From: Allopontixanthobacter sediminis
GTDB taxonomy: Bacteria; Pseudomonadota; Alphaproteobacteria; Sphingomonadales; Sphingomonadaceae
Direction of reading: 5' to 3'
Assembly (NCBI RefSeq): GCF_009828115.1
Contig: NZ_WTYL01000003.1
Span: 1-64,000 of the forward strand
Length of the DNA stretch: 64,000 nucleotides
Shown here: in pieces, positions 53,060 to 61,352 of the stretch
How positions within the stretch are numbered: the first letter of the stretch is position 1
Layout: each line of letters begins with the position of its first letter
Notes under the pieces: model-generated
Told to the model about the DNA's origin: nothing
The model's database searches: none
Seen by the model: only the letters and a program-made list of their open reading frames with translations
Program-made: the position numbers and the translations under genes

Positions 53060-53719
53060 ATGGCCGACTTTTCTGACCTGACGCTGGACGAATTGCGCCT
53101 CGCCATGGCTCCCACTGTTGCCGAAGCCGCGATTTTCGACGGGTGGAGCGCCGATGCCGCGGCCGCCGCCGCGAACGATCTGGCGGTCGATCCCGATGTG
53201 GCAGCCCTGGCATATCCCGGCGGTGCGATGGACATGATCGCCGCGTGGATTGAAACCATCGATGCCGAGATGGCGGAGGCTCTTCCGCAGGACGTGCTGT
53301 CCGCCATGCCGATCCGCGAACGCATCCGCAGCCTCGTCCAGTTCCGCCTCGATGCCGTCGCCGGGCTGGAGGAGGCGCTGCGCCGGGCGCTGGCGATCAT
53401 GGCCATGCCGCAAAACGCCGCTCGCTCGCTCAGGACCGGCTGGCACAGTGCGGATATCATGTGGCGGCTCGCCGGCGATACCGCGACCGATTACAACCAT
53501 TATACCAAGCGCACGATCCTCGCCGGGATCTACGGAGCGACGCTGGCGGTGTTCGTTGGCGACGAGAGCAAGGGCAAGGCCGACACGCGGGAATTCCTCG
53601 ATCGGCGGATCGAAGGCGTAATGAAATTCGAAAAACTGAAGGGCCGGTTGCTCAATTCCGACCGCGAAAGTTTCAGTCTTACGCGCCTCCTTGGGCGCTT
53701 GCGTTATCCGGCGCGCTAA
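53060..53719 (+). CDS. COQ9-family protein
   Basis: 219 residues. LTLDELRLAMAPTVAEAAIFDGWSADAAAAAA and the C-terminal stretch LAGDTATDYNHYTKRTILAGIYGATLAVFVGDES are the typical COQ9 signatures. COQ9 binds lipids and supports COQ7 in ubiquinone synthesis in mitochondria; alphaproteobacterial relatives are presumed to act similarly. The TetR-like helical fold is consistent. Directly follows the ankyrin gene without gap. Confidence 0.9.
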   Translation: MADFSDLTLDELRLAMAPTVAEAAIFDGWSADAAAAAANDLAVDPDVAALAYPGGAMDMIAAWIETIDAEMAEALPQDVLSAMPIRERIRSLVQFRLDAVAGLEEALRRALAIMAMPQNAARSLRTGWHSADIMWRLAGDTATDYNHYTKRTILAGIYGATLAVFVGDESKGKADTREFLDRRIEGVMKFEKLKGRLLNSDRESFSLTRLLGRLRYPAR

Positions 53720-53725
53720 AGACTA

Positions 53726-53745
53726 TTGAGAATTAGTTGCAATTA
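53726..53745 (+). promoter_or_regulatory. Possible Fur-type operator before feoA
   Basis: TTGAGAATTAGTTGCAATTA, 27 bases before the feoA ATG, resembles iron-regulator boxes that control ferrous iron genes. It is an imperfect match and the half-sites are only partly palindromic, so this is an assignment by position and composition. Confidence 0.4.
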
Positions 53746-53771
53746 CCGCGTCGGTCTGGCAGCGCACCCCC

Positions 53772-54011
53772 ATGAAGCTCGAAGCTCTCCAAAACGGCAT
53801 TCCCGCACGGATTCGCTCCGTGGACTGGTCGGCAATCGCGCCGGAAGAAGGCAAGCGATTGCGCGCTCTGGGAATTGACGAGGGTGCGGAGATCCAGATT
53901 TCCCACCGCGGCATCTTTGGCGGAAAGGACCCGATCGCATTGATGATCGGCCGGATGACAATTGCGATCCGCCGGGTGCACGCCGCCGCCATGATGGTCG
54001 ATCCGCTATGA
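53772..54011 (+). CDS. feoA: FeoA, ferrous iron uptake accessory protein
   Basis: 79 residues with SH3-like fold: MKLEALQNGIPARIRSVDW, LRALGIDEGAEIQISHRGIFGGKDP, ending VDPL. FeoA is a small cytoplasmic partner of FeoB. Its stop overlaps the feoB start by four bases. The upstream Fur-like site suggests iron control. Length is normal (about 75-85). Confidence 0.92.
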   Translation: MKLEALQNGIPARIRSVDWSAIAPEEGKRLRALGIDEGAEIQISHRGIFGGKDPIALMIGRMTIAIRRVHAAAMMVDPL

Positions 54012-55876
54012 ACGCACCGGTATCCCTCCGCCTGCGCAAGGCAGCGCTGGTCGGCAATCCCAACGCCGGGAAAAGCGCGCTGTTCAATGCGCTTACCGGG
54101 GCTCGTCAGAAGATTGCCAACTATCCCGGCGTGACGGTGGAGCGCAAAGCCGGGCGCCTGATGATGCCAGACGGTATTCCGGTCGAGCTGATCGACCTGC
54201 CGGGCAGCTATTCCTTCGACGCAACCAGCCCCGACGAGGAAGTGACCCGCGCACTCGTCCACGGCGAGTTCGAGGGCGAGGTCCAGCCCGACGTCATGGT
54301 TGTCGTGCTGGATGCCGCCAACCTGGAACAGCACCTGGTGTTTGCGCAGGAAGTCATCGAGCTTGGCCGGCCAACCGTGGTCGCGCTGAACATGGTCGAC
54401 CTGGCGCAGCGGGACGGGCTGACGCTCGATCCCGACGCCTTGTCAGAAGCGCTCGGCGTTCCGGTCATTCCGACCGTCGCCGTTCGCCGCAAGGGTCTTA
54501 CCGAACTGATCGCGGCCATTGCCGTTGCCGAAGCGGATTTCGAAGCGGGCCAGCGGGTGCATCCGCGGCCGCACCTGACCCTGCCCGAACGCCGGCTGGC
54601 AGCGCGCAACATTGCCAAGGGGGCGATACTTTCGGTCAGCACGACGCGGCGGCTCCACACCGGTCTCGACAAGGTCCTCCTGCATCCATGGCTCGGCCCG
54701 CCAATCCTGTTCGCGCTGCTGTTCGTGATCTTCCAGGCGGTGTTCGCCTGGGCAACCCCGTTTGCGGACGCGCTTGAAGGCATCGCCGGATGGCTTTCCG
54801 GTTTGGTGGTGGCAATCGTTCCCGCCGGCCTGGTCCGCGATTTCCTCACCGAAGGGGTCATTGCCGGGGTCGGCTCGGTCGTGGTGTTCCTTCCGCAGAT
54901 CGTCATCCTGTTCGCGTTCATCCTAGTGATGGAAGCTACCGGATACATGGCACGGGCGGCGTTCATCATGGACCGGATGATGGCGGGTGTCGGCCTGTCG
55001 GGACGCAGCTTCATTCCGCTGCTGTCCAGCTTTGCCTGCGCCATTCCCGGCATAATGGCGACCCGCAGCATTGCCGATCCCAAGGACCGCTTGACCACCA
55101 TTCTGATCGCCCCGCTGATGACCTGCTCCGCACGCCTGCCGGTTTACGGGATCGTCATTGCGGCTGTAATTCCCAACACCAGCGTGTGGGGCGGGATCGG
55201 TCTTCAGGGGCTGGTGCTGTTCGCGCTCTATGTCGCGGGCATCATCGGCGCGATGGCGGTGGCGCTTATCCTGCGCCGGTCGGTTACTGCCGGGCAGGCC
55301 AGCGGATTCATCATGGAGTTGCCGCGCTATCAGATGCCGCGGCTCCGGGATCTCGCAATCGGATTGTGGCAACGCGCATGGGTGTTCCTACGCCGCGCCG
55401 GCACGATCATTTTCGCCGCGACGGTCATTCTTTGGCTGCTGCTGACCTTCCCTCGGGCCGAACCTGGCGAGAGCCAACTGGATGTATCCATCGCCGGGCA
55501 GGTAGCCAGCGGGATGCACGTCGTGTTCGAGCCGGTCGGCTTCAACCGCGAAATGACGCTGGCGCTGGTTCCCGCAATGGCCGCGCGCGAAGTAGCGGTT
55601 GCCTCCCTCGCCACGACTTATGCGGTCGATTCGGAAAACGAGGCGGCGACCGAAAATGCCTTGCGAGACCAGATCACCGCCCGGTGGAGCCTGCCGACCG
55701 CGCTCGCTTTTCTCGCGTGGTTCGTGTTCGCGCCGCAGTGCCTGTCGACCATCGCGGTTGCCCGGCGGGAAACAAATGGGTGGAAATGGCCGGTGTTCAT
55801 GTTGGCCTATCTGTTCGCATTGGCCTACATCTTCGCGGGAATCACATTCTGGTCCGCGACAGCGCTGGGCCTTTAG
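54008..55876 (+). CDS. feoB: FeoB, ferrous iron transporter
   Basis: 622 residues. The N-terminal G-domain has G16-NPNAGKS (G1), D63-LPG (G3) and N127-MVD (G4). A membrane domain of about eight to ten helices follows, with Gate motifs ([34 protein letters not shown]). Transports Fe(II) across the inner membrane, powered or gated by GTP. Slightly short for the family because the FeoC-like tail is absent. Operon with feoA; ssb follows by 16 bases. Confidence 0.96.
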   Translation: MNAPVSLRLRKAALVGNPNAGKSALFNALTGARQKIANYPGVTVERKAGRLMMPDGIPVELIDLPGSYSFDATSPDEEVTRALVHGEFEGEVQPDVMVVVLDAANLEQHLVFAQEVIELGRPTVVALNMVDLAQRDGLTLDPDALSEALGVPVIPTVAVRRKGLTELIAAIAVAEADFEAGQRVHPRPHLTLPERRLAARNIAKGAILSVSTTRRLHTGLDKVLLHPWLGPPILFALLFVIFQAVFAWATPFADALEGIAGWLSGLVVAIVPAGLVRDFLTEGVIAGVGSVVVFLPQIVILFAFILVMEATGYMARAAFIMDRMMAGVGLSGRSFIPLLSSFACAIPGIMATRSIADPKDRLTTILIAPLMTCSARLPVYGIVIAAVIPNTSVWGGIGLQGLVLFALYVAGIIGAMAVALILRRSVTAGQASGFIMELPRYQMPRLRDLAIGLWQRAWVFLRRAGTIIFAATVILWLLLTFPRAEPGESQLDVSIAGQVASGMHVVFEPVGFNREMTLALVPAMAAREVAVASLATTYAVDSENEAATENALRDQITARWSLPTALAFLAWFVFAPQCLSTIAVARRETNGWKWPVFMLAYLFALAYIFAGITFWSATALGL

Positions 55877-55892
55877 CTGGGAACACGGAAAT

Positions 55893-56414
55893 ATGGCGGG
55901 TAGCCTCAACAAAGTAATGATTATCGGTAATCTGGGTGCGGACCCGGAAGTGAAGAGCTTCCAGAACGGCGGCAAAGTGTGCAATTTGCGCATCGCGACG
56001 TCCGAACAGTGGAAAGACAAGAATTCCGGTGAGCGCCAGGAACGGACCGAATGGCACACCGTCGCAATTTTTTCCGAAGGCCTGGTCAGCGTTGCCGAAC
56101 GCTTCCTGCGTAAAGGCAGCAAGGTCTACATCGAAGGCCAGTTGCAGACCCGCAAATGGCAGGATGCCCAGGGCAATGACCGCTATTCGACCGAGATCGT
56201 CCTGCGCGGCTTCAACGGCACTCTGACGATGCTCGACGGACCTGGCGGCGGTCAAGGCGGCGGCTCCGGTGGTGGCAGCCAGGGCGGCAGTTCGGGCGGC
56301 GGCTGGAACCAGGGCGGCGGCTCTGGCAGTTCCGGTGGCGGCTCCGGTGGTTCGGGCGGCGGCTCGGGGGGCGGCTCCAATTATGACGATCTGGACGACG
56401 ATATCCCGTTCTGA
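55893..56414 (+). CDS. ssb: Single-stranded DNA-binding protein
   Basis: 173 residues. ATG 55893. OB-fold domain (1 to about 115): [51 protein letters not shown], and [11 protein letters not shown] glycine/serine-rich linker is followed by the conserved acidic tip DDLDDDIPF that recruits partner proteins. Length and the DDDIPF end are typical of alphaproteobacterial SSB. It lies 16 bases after feoB and could be co-transcribed, although it should also have its own promoter. Confidence 0.97.
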   Translation: MAGSLNKVMIIGNLGADPEVKSFQNGGKVCNLRIATSEQWKDKNSGERQERTEWHTVAIFSEGLVSVAERFLRKGSKVYIEGQLQTRKWQDAQGNDRYSTEIVLRGFNGTLTMLDGPGGGQGGGSGGGSQGGSSGGGWNQGGGSGSSGGGSGGSGGGSGGGSNYDDLDDDIPF

Positions 56415-56441
56415 CCGGGGTGGCCGGGCCGGCGGCTGGCG

Positions 56442-56960
56442 TTAGTTCTTTTTGAGCGCAGCCAGCGCGGCGAAGGGGCCGCTCGGTGTGTCTTCGCCGA
56501 GGATGCCTGCCTGCTGCCGGAATGCGTCCGCATCCGGTCCGCGCGCGAACGGATCGATCGCCAGCCCGAACCCTTGGGCGACCGCTTCGCCAAGGTCAAA
56601 GCTTTCGCCTTGGTAAAATATTTCGTCGCAATCCTCAGCCTGTATTTCGAGCTCTTCCTCCTTCGGTGCGCGGGATTCCGGCACGAAGCGCAAGGCGAGC
56701 TGTTCATCGATATGGACGGGAAATTCCTCGCCTGAAACCGCACAATACTGGAGAATATCGGCGAGCAGGCGTCCGGTAGCGTTAACTATTGCGCCATCGG
56801 CCACCAAGGTCACTTCCGCCTTGAGCCGGTGCACCGCGGCCAAGGCAAACCGCTGTGCCAGCGCCGCCATTTCCGGTTTATCCGGCTGCAGGACCACTGG
56901 CTTGCCGGTTATCTGGTGGAGCCTGACTACCCGGCTGAATTCGCACGCACTCTCGCTCAT
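56442..56960 (-). CDS. YceD/DUF177-family protein
   Basis: 172 residues. VADGAIVNATGRLLADILQYCAVSGEEFPVHIDEQLALRFVPE is the characteristic YceD core, followed by acidic FYQGESFDLGEAVAQGFGLAIDPFARGPDADAFR. In many bacteria yceD sits before rpmF and is linked to 23S rRNA metabolism; here its neighbour is the CBP3-type gene, with a four-base overlap, as in many alphaproteobacteria. The Cys pair sometimes present is partly conserved. Function unproven. Confidence 0.88.
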   Translation of the reverse strand: MSESACEFSRVVRLHQITGKPVVLQPDKPEMAALAQRFALAAVHRLKAEVTLVADGAIVNATGRLLADILQYCAVSGEEFPVHIDEQLALRFVPESRAPKEEELEIQAEDCDEIFYQGESFDLGEAVAQGFGLAIDPFARGPDADAFRQQAGILGEDTPSGPFAALAALKKN

Positions 56961-57523
56961 CGGGGAATCTCCGCGCCCAGGATGGCATCTGCGGGGATCG
57001 GCGCGAGTTGATCGTGCAGTTGCTCCAGCCGCTGCGCCAACGCTGCGGGCGGCGTCCCTTCCGACAGACCGAGATTGCGGCTGACCGCGGCTTTCAGGCT
57101 CGACCGGTCTGACACCAATGCATCGCGAAATGCGCCCAGCCGACCGCCCATGGCCGACATCATCTTGCCCATGTATTTGCCGAGGGCCGGATCGCCGATG
57201 CCCTGTTCACGCAATTGGCCGTCCATGTCATCGACGAACAATTCCGTAAGGTGCACCGAGGGAGCTCTCAATTCGGGGGCTTGCTCCATGCGGATCAGCA
57301 CCACCGCCAGCACTGAAGTGATCATGTCATACCGGCCTTCGACGGTATCGGGGACACCGCAATCCCGGTACCATTGCGGTTCCCGTGCGATCTCCACGGT
57401 ACGCTGCCACAACGGACGAAGCGCGTCCTTGGGATCAGGCTCGGTTCCAAGAAGGCGGGAAAGGAAGGACATCAGCATTCTACCGGTTTGTGTTGGCCGC
57501 ATGGCGGTTTCGTTAATTGGCAA
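56957..57523 (-). CDS. Ubiquinol-cytochrome c chaperone (CBP3 family)
   Basis: 188 residues; the start is probably the Met at residue 16 or 18 (MLMSFLSRLLG), 48-51 bases downstream. The motif LWQRTVEIAREPQWYRDCGVPDTVEGRYDMITSVLAVVLIRMEQ matches the CBP3/UQCC chaperone family that assembles cytochrome b of the bc1 complex. The remaining sequence has LFVDDMDGQLREQGIGD, family-typical. The pair yceD-cbp3 overlaps by four bases. Confidence 0.9.
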   Translation of the reverse strand: MPINETAMRPTQTGRMLMSFLSRLLGTEPDPKDALRPLWQRTVEIAREPQWYRDCGVPDTVEGRYDMITSVLAVVLIRMEQAPELRAPSVHLTELFVDDMDGQLREQGIGDPALGKYMGKMMSAMGGRLGAFRDALVSDRSSLKAAVSRNLGLSEGTPPAALAQRLEQLHDQLAPIPADAILGAEIPR

Positions 57524-57698
57524 TTCAACCTGTCAGCCCCATGCCCTTGGGCGGGCTGCGGACAGGCCGCGGCATGTTCTGCCGTTTCCCCACTGGCTAC
57601 ATTGCAAGGTGGGCGACATGCCCTTATGGCTTCCCTGCGATATAGCGCTTATCCCCGCTATTCAAAGTGACGAGTTTTTTTGAGAAGGTTGGTTTTCG

Positions 57699-58163
57699 AT
57701 GACGGCAGGTAAAGCAATCGGAGCAGGTCTGGCTCTGGCCATGGCGCTGGCGGCAGGCGGTTGCAGTTCGATCCGTGAAAACCGCGGCTATGTTGCGGAC
57801 CAGAGCCTTGTCAATGCGGTGCAGCCCGGGATCGACAACCAGCGTTCGGTGGAAGCGACCTTGGGCCGCCCGACATTTACCAGCCAGTACGGCGAACCGA
57901 CGTGGTATTACGTTTCGAGCGTGACCGGTCGCAAGCCCTTCGTCCGTCCGAAGATCATCCAGCATTCGGTCCTGAAAATCCGGTTCGATGCCGCGGGTAA
58001 TGTCCTTTCGGCTGACCGGACCGGGGTCGACCAGGTCGCCTATCTCTCGCCCGAGGGGGATTCGACGCCCACCTTGGGCCGCGAACGCAGCTTCTTCGAG
58101 GATCTGTTCGGCAATATCGGCCAGGTGGGTGCCGGTGCAGGTCCCAGCGGACCCGGCGCCTAA
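57699..58163 (+). CDS. bamE: BamE/SmpA-OmlA outer-membrane assembly lipoprotein
   Basis: 154 residues. Lipoprotein signal with LAAGG-C22. BamE core RGYVADQSLVNAVQPGIDN, SVEATLGRPTFTSQYGEPTWYYVSSVTGRKPFVRPKI, and VLKIRFDAAGNV is clear. BamE stabilises the BAM complex that inserts outer-membrane proteins such as the TonB receptor and autotransporter in this window. A glycine-rich tail follows. Divergent from the CBP3 gene, with a 175-base promoter region between them. Confidence 0.92.
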   Translation: MTAGKAIGAGLALAMALAAGGCSSIRENRGYVADQSLVNAVQPGIDNQRSVEATLGRPTFTSQYGEPTWYYVSSVTGRKPFVRPKIIQHSVLKIRFDAAGNVLSADRTGVDQVAYLSPEGDSTPTLGRERSFFEDLFGNIGQVGAGAGPSGPGA

Positions 58164-58206
58164 GGCCGTTAGCACCCCGCGATCAGACTGATCTTTGCCG
58201 CCGGTG

Positions 58207-58234
58207 CTTGACCGGTATCGGGCAGGCACCATAT
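58207..58234 (+). promoter_or_regulatory. RpoH-like promoter before hslV
   Basis: CTTG at 58207-58210 and CCATAT at 58229-58234 are separated by 18 bases, resembling alphaproteobacterial heat-shock promoters (CTTG-17/18-CYTATNT). Transcription would begin almost at the hslV ATG. Manual match only. Confidence 0.35.
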
Positions 58235-58241
58235 CTGCGTT

Positions 58242-58814
58242 ATGGACGACAGCAGAAACGCGCACGGGCTCGTGCAATGGCACGGCACCACCATCATCGG
58301 CGTGAAAAAGGGCGGCAAGACCGTGATTGCGGGGGACGGACAAGTCTCCATGGGCAACACGGTTATGAAGCCCAACGCCCGCAAGGTTCGCCGGATCGGC
58401 GAAGGCGGGCCTGACAAGGGGAAGGTGATAGCCGGTTTTGCCGGTGCCACCGCCGATGCTTTCACCTTGTTCGACCGGCTGGAGAAGAAACTCGAGCAAC
58501 ACCGCGGTCAGTTGATGCGCGCCGCCGTCGAAATGGCCAAGGACTGGCGCACCGACAAATATCTCCGCAACCTGGAAGCCCTGATGATTGTCGCCGATGC
58601 CGATGTGCTGCTGGTGCTGACCGGCAATGGCGATGTGCTCGAACCCGAAGGCGGGGTTGCGGCAATCGGATCAGGCGGAAATTACGCGCTGTCCGCCGCG
58701 CGCGCGCTCGACGCCTATGAAGACGATGCGGAAAAAATCGCCCGCGCCGCCATGGCCGTGGCCGCCGAGGTGTGCGTCTTCACCAACGACCGCGTCACCC
58801 TCGAAACAATCTGA
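58242..58814 (+). CDS. hslV: HslV, ATP-dependent protease proteolytic subunit
   Basis: 190 residues. Pro-peptide WHG ends at catalytic T16 in [21 protein letters not shown]; the classic MGNTVMK follows, and NRVTLETI-like ends it. HslV assembles with HslU into the ClpYQ protease; the mature N-terminal threonine is the nucleophile. No Shine-Dalgarno sequence is visible before ATG 58242; a leaderless transcript from the RpoH-like promoter is possible. hslU follows after 39 bases. Confidence 0.96.
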   Translation: MDDSRNAHGLVQWHGTTIIGVKKGGKTVIAGDGQVSMGNTVMKPNARKVRRIGEGGPDKGKVIAGFAGATADAFTLFDRLEKKLEQHRGQLMRAAVEMAKDWRTDKYLRNLEALMIVADADVLLVLTGNGDVLEPEGGVAAIGSGGNYALSAARALDAYEDDAEKIARAAMAVAAEVCVFTNDRVTLETI

Positions 58815-58853
58815 TCTTTCCCGTCCCTGGCAGACGGACACTATGGAACCAAA

Positions 58854-60155
58854 ATGACCGACATGCTCACCCCCAAGGCGATTGTCGCCGCGCTCGACGA
58901 ACATATCATCGGACAGAAGGAAGCGAAGCGCGCGGTCGCGGTGGCGATGCGCAATCGCTGGCGCCGTCAGCGCCTCGGTGATGATTTGCGCGACGAGGTT
59001 ACCCCCAAGAACATCCTGATGATAGGCCCGACCGGCTGCGGCAAGACCGAGATCAGCCGCCGTCTGGCGAAGCTGGCCGATGCGCCCTTCGTGAAGATCG
59101 AGGCGACCAAGTTCACCGAAGTCGGCTATGTCGGCCGCGACGTTGACCAGATCGCCCGCGACCTGGTCGAAGACGCGATCCGGCTGGAGAAGGACAACCG
59201 CCGCGAAGCCGTGCGGGAAGCAGCTTCGAAGGCGGCGATGGACCGGCTGCTGGTGGCCCTGGTGGGCGAGAACGCCTCCGAAGCGACCCGCGAAAGTTTC
59301 CGCGAACGGATCGTCCAGAACGCGATGAACGACGTCGAGGTCGAGATCGAAGTCAAGGATACGCCCAACGCGCCGATGGAGATACCGGGCATGGGCGGCG
59401 GCATGGGGATGATCGACCTCAGCGACATGATGGGCAAGGCGTTCGGCAAGACCAACACCAAGCGGCGCAAGCTGAAGGTGCCCCACGCGTGGGACAAGCT
59501 GGTCGATGAGGAAGCGGAAAAGCGCCTCGACCAGGACGATGTCGCGCGCGTGGCACTGGCCAATGCCGAAACCAACGGCATCGTGTTCCTCGACGAGATC
59601 GACAAGATCGCAGTCAGCGATGTGCGCGGCGGATCGGTCAGCCGCGAAGGCGTGCAGCGCGACCTGCTTCCTCTGATCGAAGGCACAACCGTGGCCACCA
59701 AGTACGGCCCGATGAAAACTGACCACGTGCTGTTCATCGCCAGCGGTGCGTTCCACGTCGCCAAACCGTCCGACATGCTGCCCGAATTGCAGGGGCGCCT
59801 GCCGATCCGGGTGGAATTGCGTGCTCTGACGGAAGAGGACTTTGTTCGCATCCTGTCCGAAACCAGGGCCAATCTGGTCACCCAGTACAAGGCTTTGATT
59901 GGCACCGAAGATGTAACACTTGAAATTACCGAGGACGCGATTGCCGAGATCGCCAAGATCGCGGCGCAGGTGAACGAAAGTATCGAGAACATCGGTGCCC
60001 GGCGCCTGCAGACGGTGATGGAAAAGCTGATTGAGGATGTCAGCTTCGAAGCCGAGGATCTGAAGGGCCAGACAATCACCATCGACGCTGCCTATGTGCG
60101 CGAACGGCTGACCGAACTGGCGCAGGACGCCGATTTGTCGAAATACATTCTCTGA
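58854..60155 (+). CDS. hslU: HslU, AAA+ unfoldase of the ClpYQ protease
   Basis: 433 residues. Starts [21 protein letters not shown]; Walker A G58-PTGCGKT65; I-domain (about 110-240); Walker [10 protein letters not shown] (D247-E248); sensor and arginine-finger region [12 protein letters not shown]-terminal [12 protein letters not shown] inserts into HslV. Unfolds substrates with ATP for degradation by HslV. Length matches family (about 435-445). Confidence 0.97.
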   Translation: MTDMLTPKAIVAALDEHIIGQKEAKRAVAVAMRNRWRRQRLGDDLRDEVTPKNILMIGPTGCGKTEISRRLAKLADAPFVKIEATKFTEVGYVGRDVDQIARDLVEDAIRLEKDNRREAVREAASKAAMDRLLVALVGENASEATRESFRERIVQNAMNDVEVEIEVKDTPNAPMEIPGMGGGMGMIDLSDMMGKAFGKTNTKRRKLKVPHAWDKLVDEEAEKRLDQDDVARVALANAETNGIVFLDEIDKIAVSDVRGGSVSREGVQRDLLPLIEGTTVATKYGPMKTDHVLFIASGAFHVAKPSDMLPELQGRLPIRVELRALTEEDFVRILSETRANLVTQYKALIGTEDVTLEITEDAIAEIAKIAAQVNESIENIGARRLQTVMEKLIEDVSFEAEDLKGQTITIDAAYVRERLTELAQDADLSKYIL

Positions 60156-60177
60156 CGGGGTTTTCATGATAGCATCG

Positions 60178-60195
60178 TCCTCCTAATCAGGAGGA
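60178..60195 (+). promoter_or_regulatory. Hairpin that sequesters a ribosome-binding site
   Basis: TCCTCCT (60178-60184) and AGGAGGA (60189-60195) pair perfectly around an AATC loop. The right arm is the Shine-Dalgarno sequence of the GFA gene (ATG 60204). Translation could be controlled by melting or by the translating ribosome. The left arm matches the anti-Shine-Dalgarno sequence. Confidence 0.45.
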
Positions 60196-60203
60196 GGATT
60201 TCC

Positions 60204-60605
60204 ATGCCCACCGGACGCTGTCACTGCGGCGCAATCGTTTACAGTTTTCGCGGCGGAGTGCGGCACAGCTCTGTCTGCCACTGCACCGATTGCCGCCGCT
60301 GCGCCGGAGCCGCGGGCGTGGCGTGGGTCGCGGTGGCGGCCGATGATTTCGCGGTCGAACAGGGCAACCCGGTGACGTACCGTTCCTCCCCCGATGCACA
60401 ACGCTTTTTCTGCGGAGCCTGCGGCACCGGGCTGTGGTACATCAATGAAAATTTCATGCCGGGACTGGTCGATATCCAGACCGCGACCCTGGACGCGCCG
60501 GAAGACTATCCGCCGCAGAGCCATGTCCAGATGTCCGATGCGCTCGAGTGGGAGGAAACGTTGAAAGACCTCCCGCGGTTCGACCGGTTTCCCGGGGGTG
60601 ACTGA
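60204..60605 (+). CDS. GFA-family glutathione-dependent aldehyde-activating enzyme homologue
   Basis: 133 residues. Cysteine-rich pattern C6-x-C8-G, VCHCTDCRR (C25, C27, C30) and FFCGACGTGL (C70, C73) marks the GFA/CENP-V zinc fold. Founding members react formaldehyde with glutathione, but most GFA proteins have other, unknown roles. Preceded by the strong ribosome site AGGAGGAGG in a hairpin. Downstream of hslU by 48 bases; probably independent. Confidence 0.88.
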   Translation: MPTGRCHCGAIVYSFRGGVRHSSVCHCTDCRRCAGAAGVAWVAVAADDFAVEQGNPVTYRSSPDAQRFFCGACGTGLWYINENFMPGLVDIQTATLDAPEDYPPQSHVQMSDALEWEETLKDLPRFDRFPGGD

Positions 60606-60744
60606 TCGTCAAATCCCAAAATACTGATTTTATATCACAATCAGGTACGGTCGAGCCTCCAGGGACTTGTCTAGGTGCTGGCTTTCCGGTTTTTGTCTGC
60701 TAGCTTCCCGGAAGAGACAGGGGCAGTTTTCAAGGGGGCAGACA

Positions 60745-61233
60745 ATGCTACACTTTCTTCGCGTGACGTTGGCGGCTGTCTGTTTGGCATCCGCGGCACC
60801 GGCCATACCCGCAGAGGTTGGTCAGCAAGCGCCGGATTTTACCGTCAGGATGTTCGATGGTTCGAAAAAAACGCTGGCGGATTACGGTGGTAAGGTACTG
60901 GTCATCAACTATTGGGCTACCTGGTGCGGACCCTGCAAGGCGGAGATGCCGATGATGAGCGCGTTCCACCGGCGTCATAAGGACGAGGGCTTCGAAATTA
61001 TCGGAGTGGTGACCAAGGACAGCGTATCCAAATTCAAGCTCAAGCCCTTGACCGCCGCGCTTTCTTATCCCCTGGCGAGCTCGCTCAAGGGGAAGTACGG
61101 TCTGATCCGGGACGCCGGCTCCACGACTTACATAATCGACCGCAAAGGTCGCATCCGCCATTCCCACGCCGGATCTTTCGAACTGGAAGATTACAACGAA
61201 ATAATCCTACCGCTGCTGCGGGAGCCAGCGTGA
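60745..61233 (+). CDS. TlpA-like thiol-disulfide oxidoreductase
   Basis: 162 residues from ATG 60745, with AGGGGGC upstream; earlier in-frame starts lack this. Signal peptide ends at IPAEV. Thioredoxin-fold domain with APDFTVRMFDGSKKTLADYGGKVLVINYWATW, active site WC61-GP-C64, and STTYIIDRKGRIRHSHAG. Periplasmic TlpA/ResA-like proteins reduce disulfides, e.g. for cytochrome c or copper-centre assembly. No partner gene; the preceding gap (60606-60744) holds no clear feature. Confidence 0.9.
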   Translation: MLHFLRVTLAAVCLASAAPAIPAEVGQQAPDFTVRMFDGSKKTLADYGGKVLVINYWATWCGPCKAEMPMMSAFHRRHKDEGFEIIGVVTKDSVSKFKLKPLTAALSYPLASSLKGKYGLIRDAGSTTYIIDRKGRIRHSHAGSFELEDYNEIILPLLREPA

Positions 61234-61352
61234 CGCGAGACGTTCGTCGGGTTGCCTTCGCTTTTCGTCTGTTAAACCGAGGCCCGACTTGAAATATTAC
61301 CGGCTGGATGGTTTCATCCGGCTACAGGTTTTATCCGAAAAGGGGCTGTTCG

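Noticed and set aside
54790-55917. Long plus-strand frame overlapping feoB
   Set aside because: Rich in Arg, His, Gly and Pro without domain content; shadow of the feoB membrane domain.
58671-60167. 498-residue minus-strand frame opposite hslU
   Set aside because: Histidine- and leucine-rich antisense shadow of the well-supported hslVU genes.
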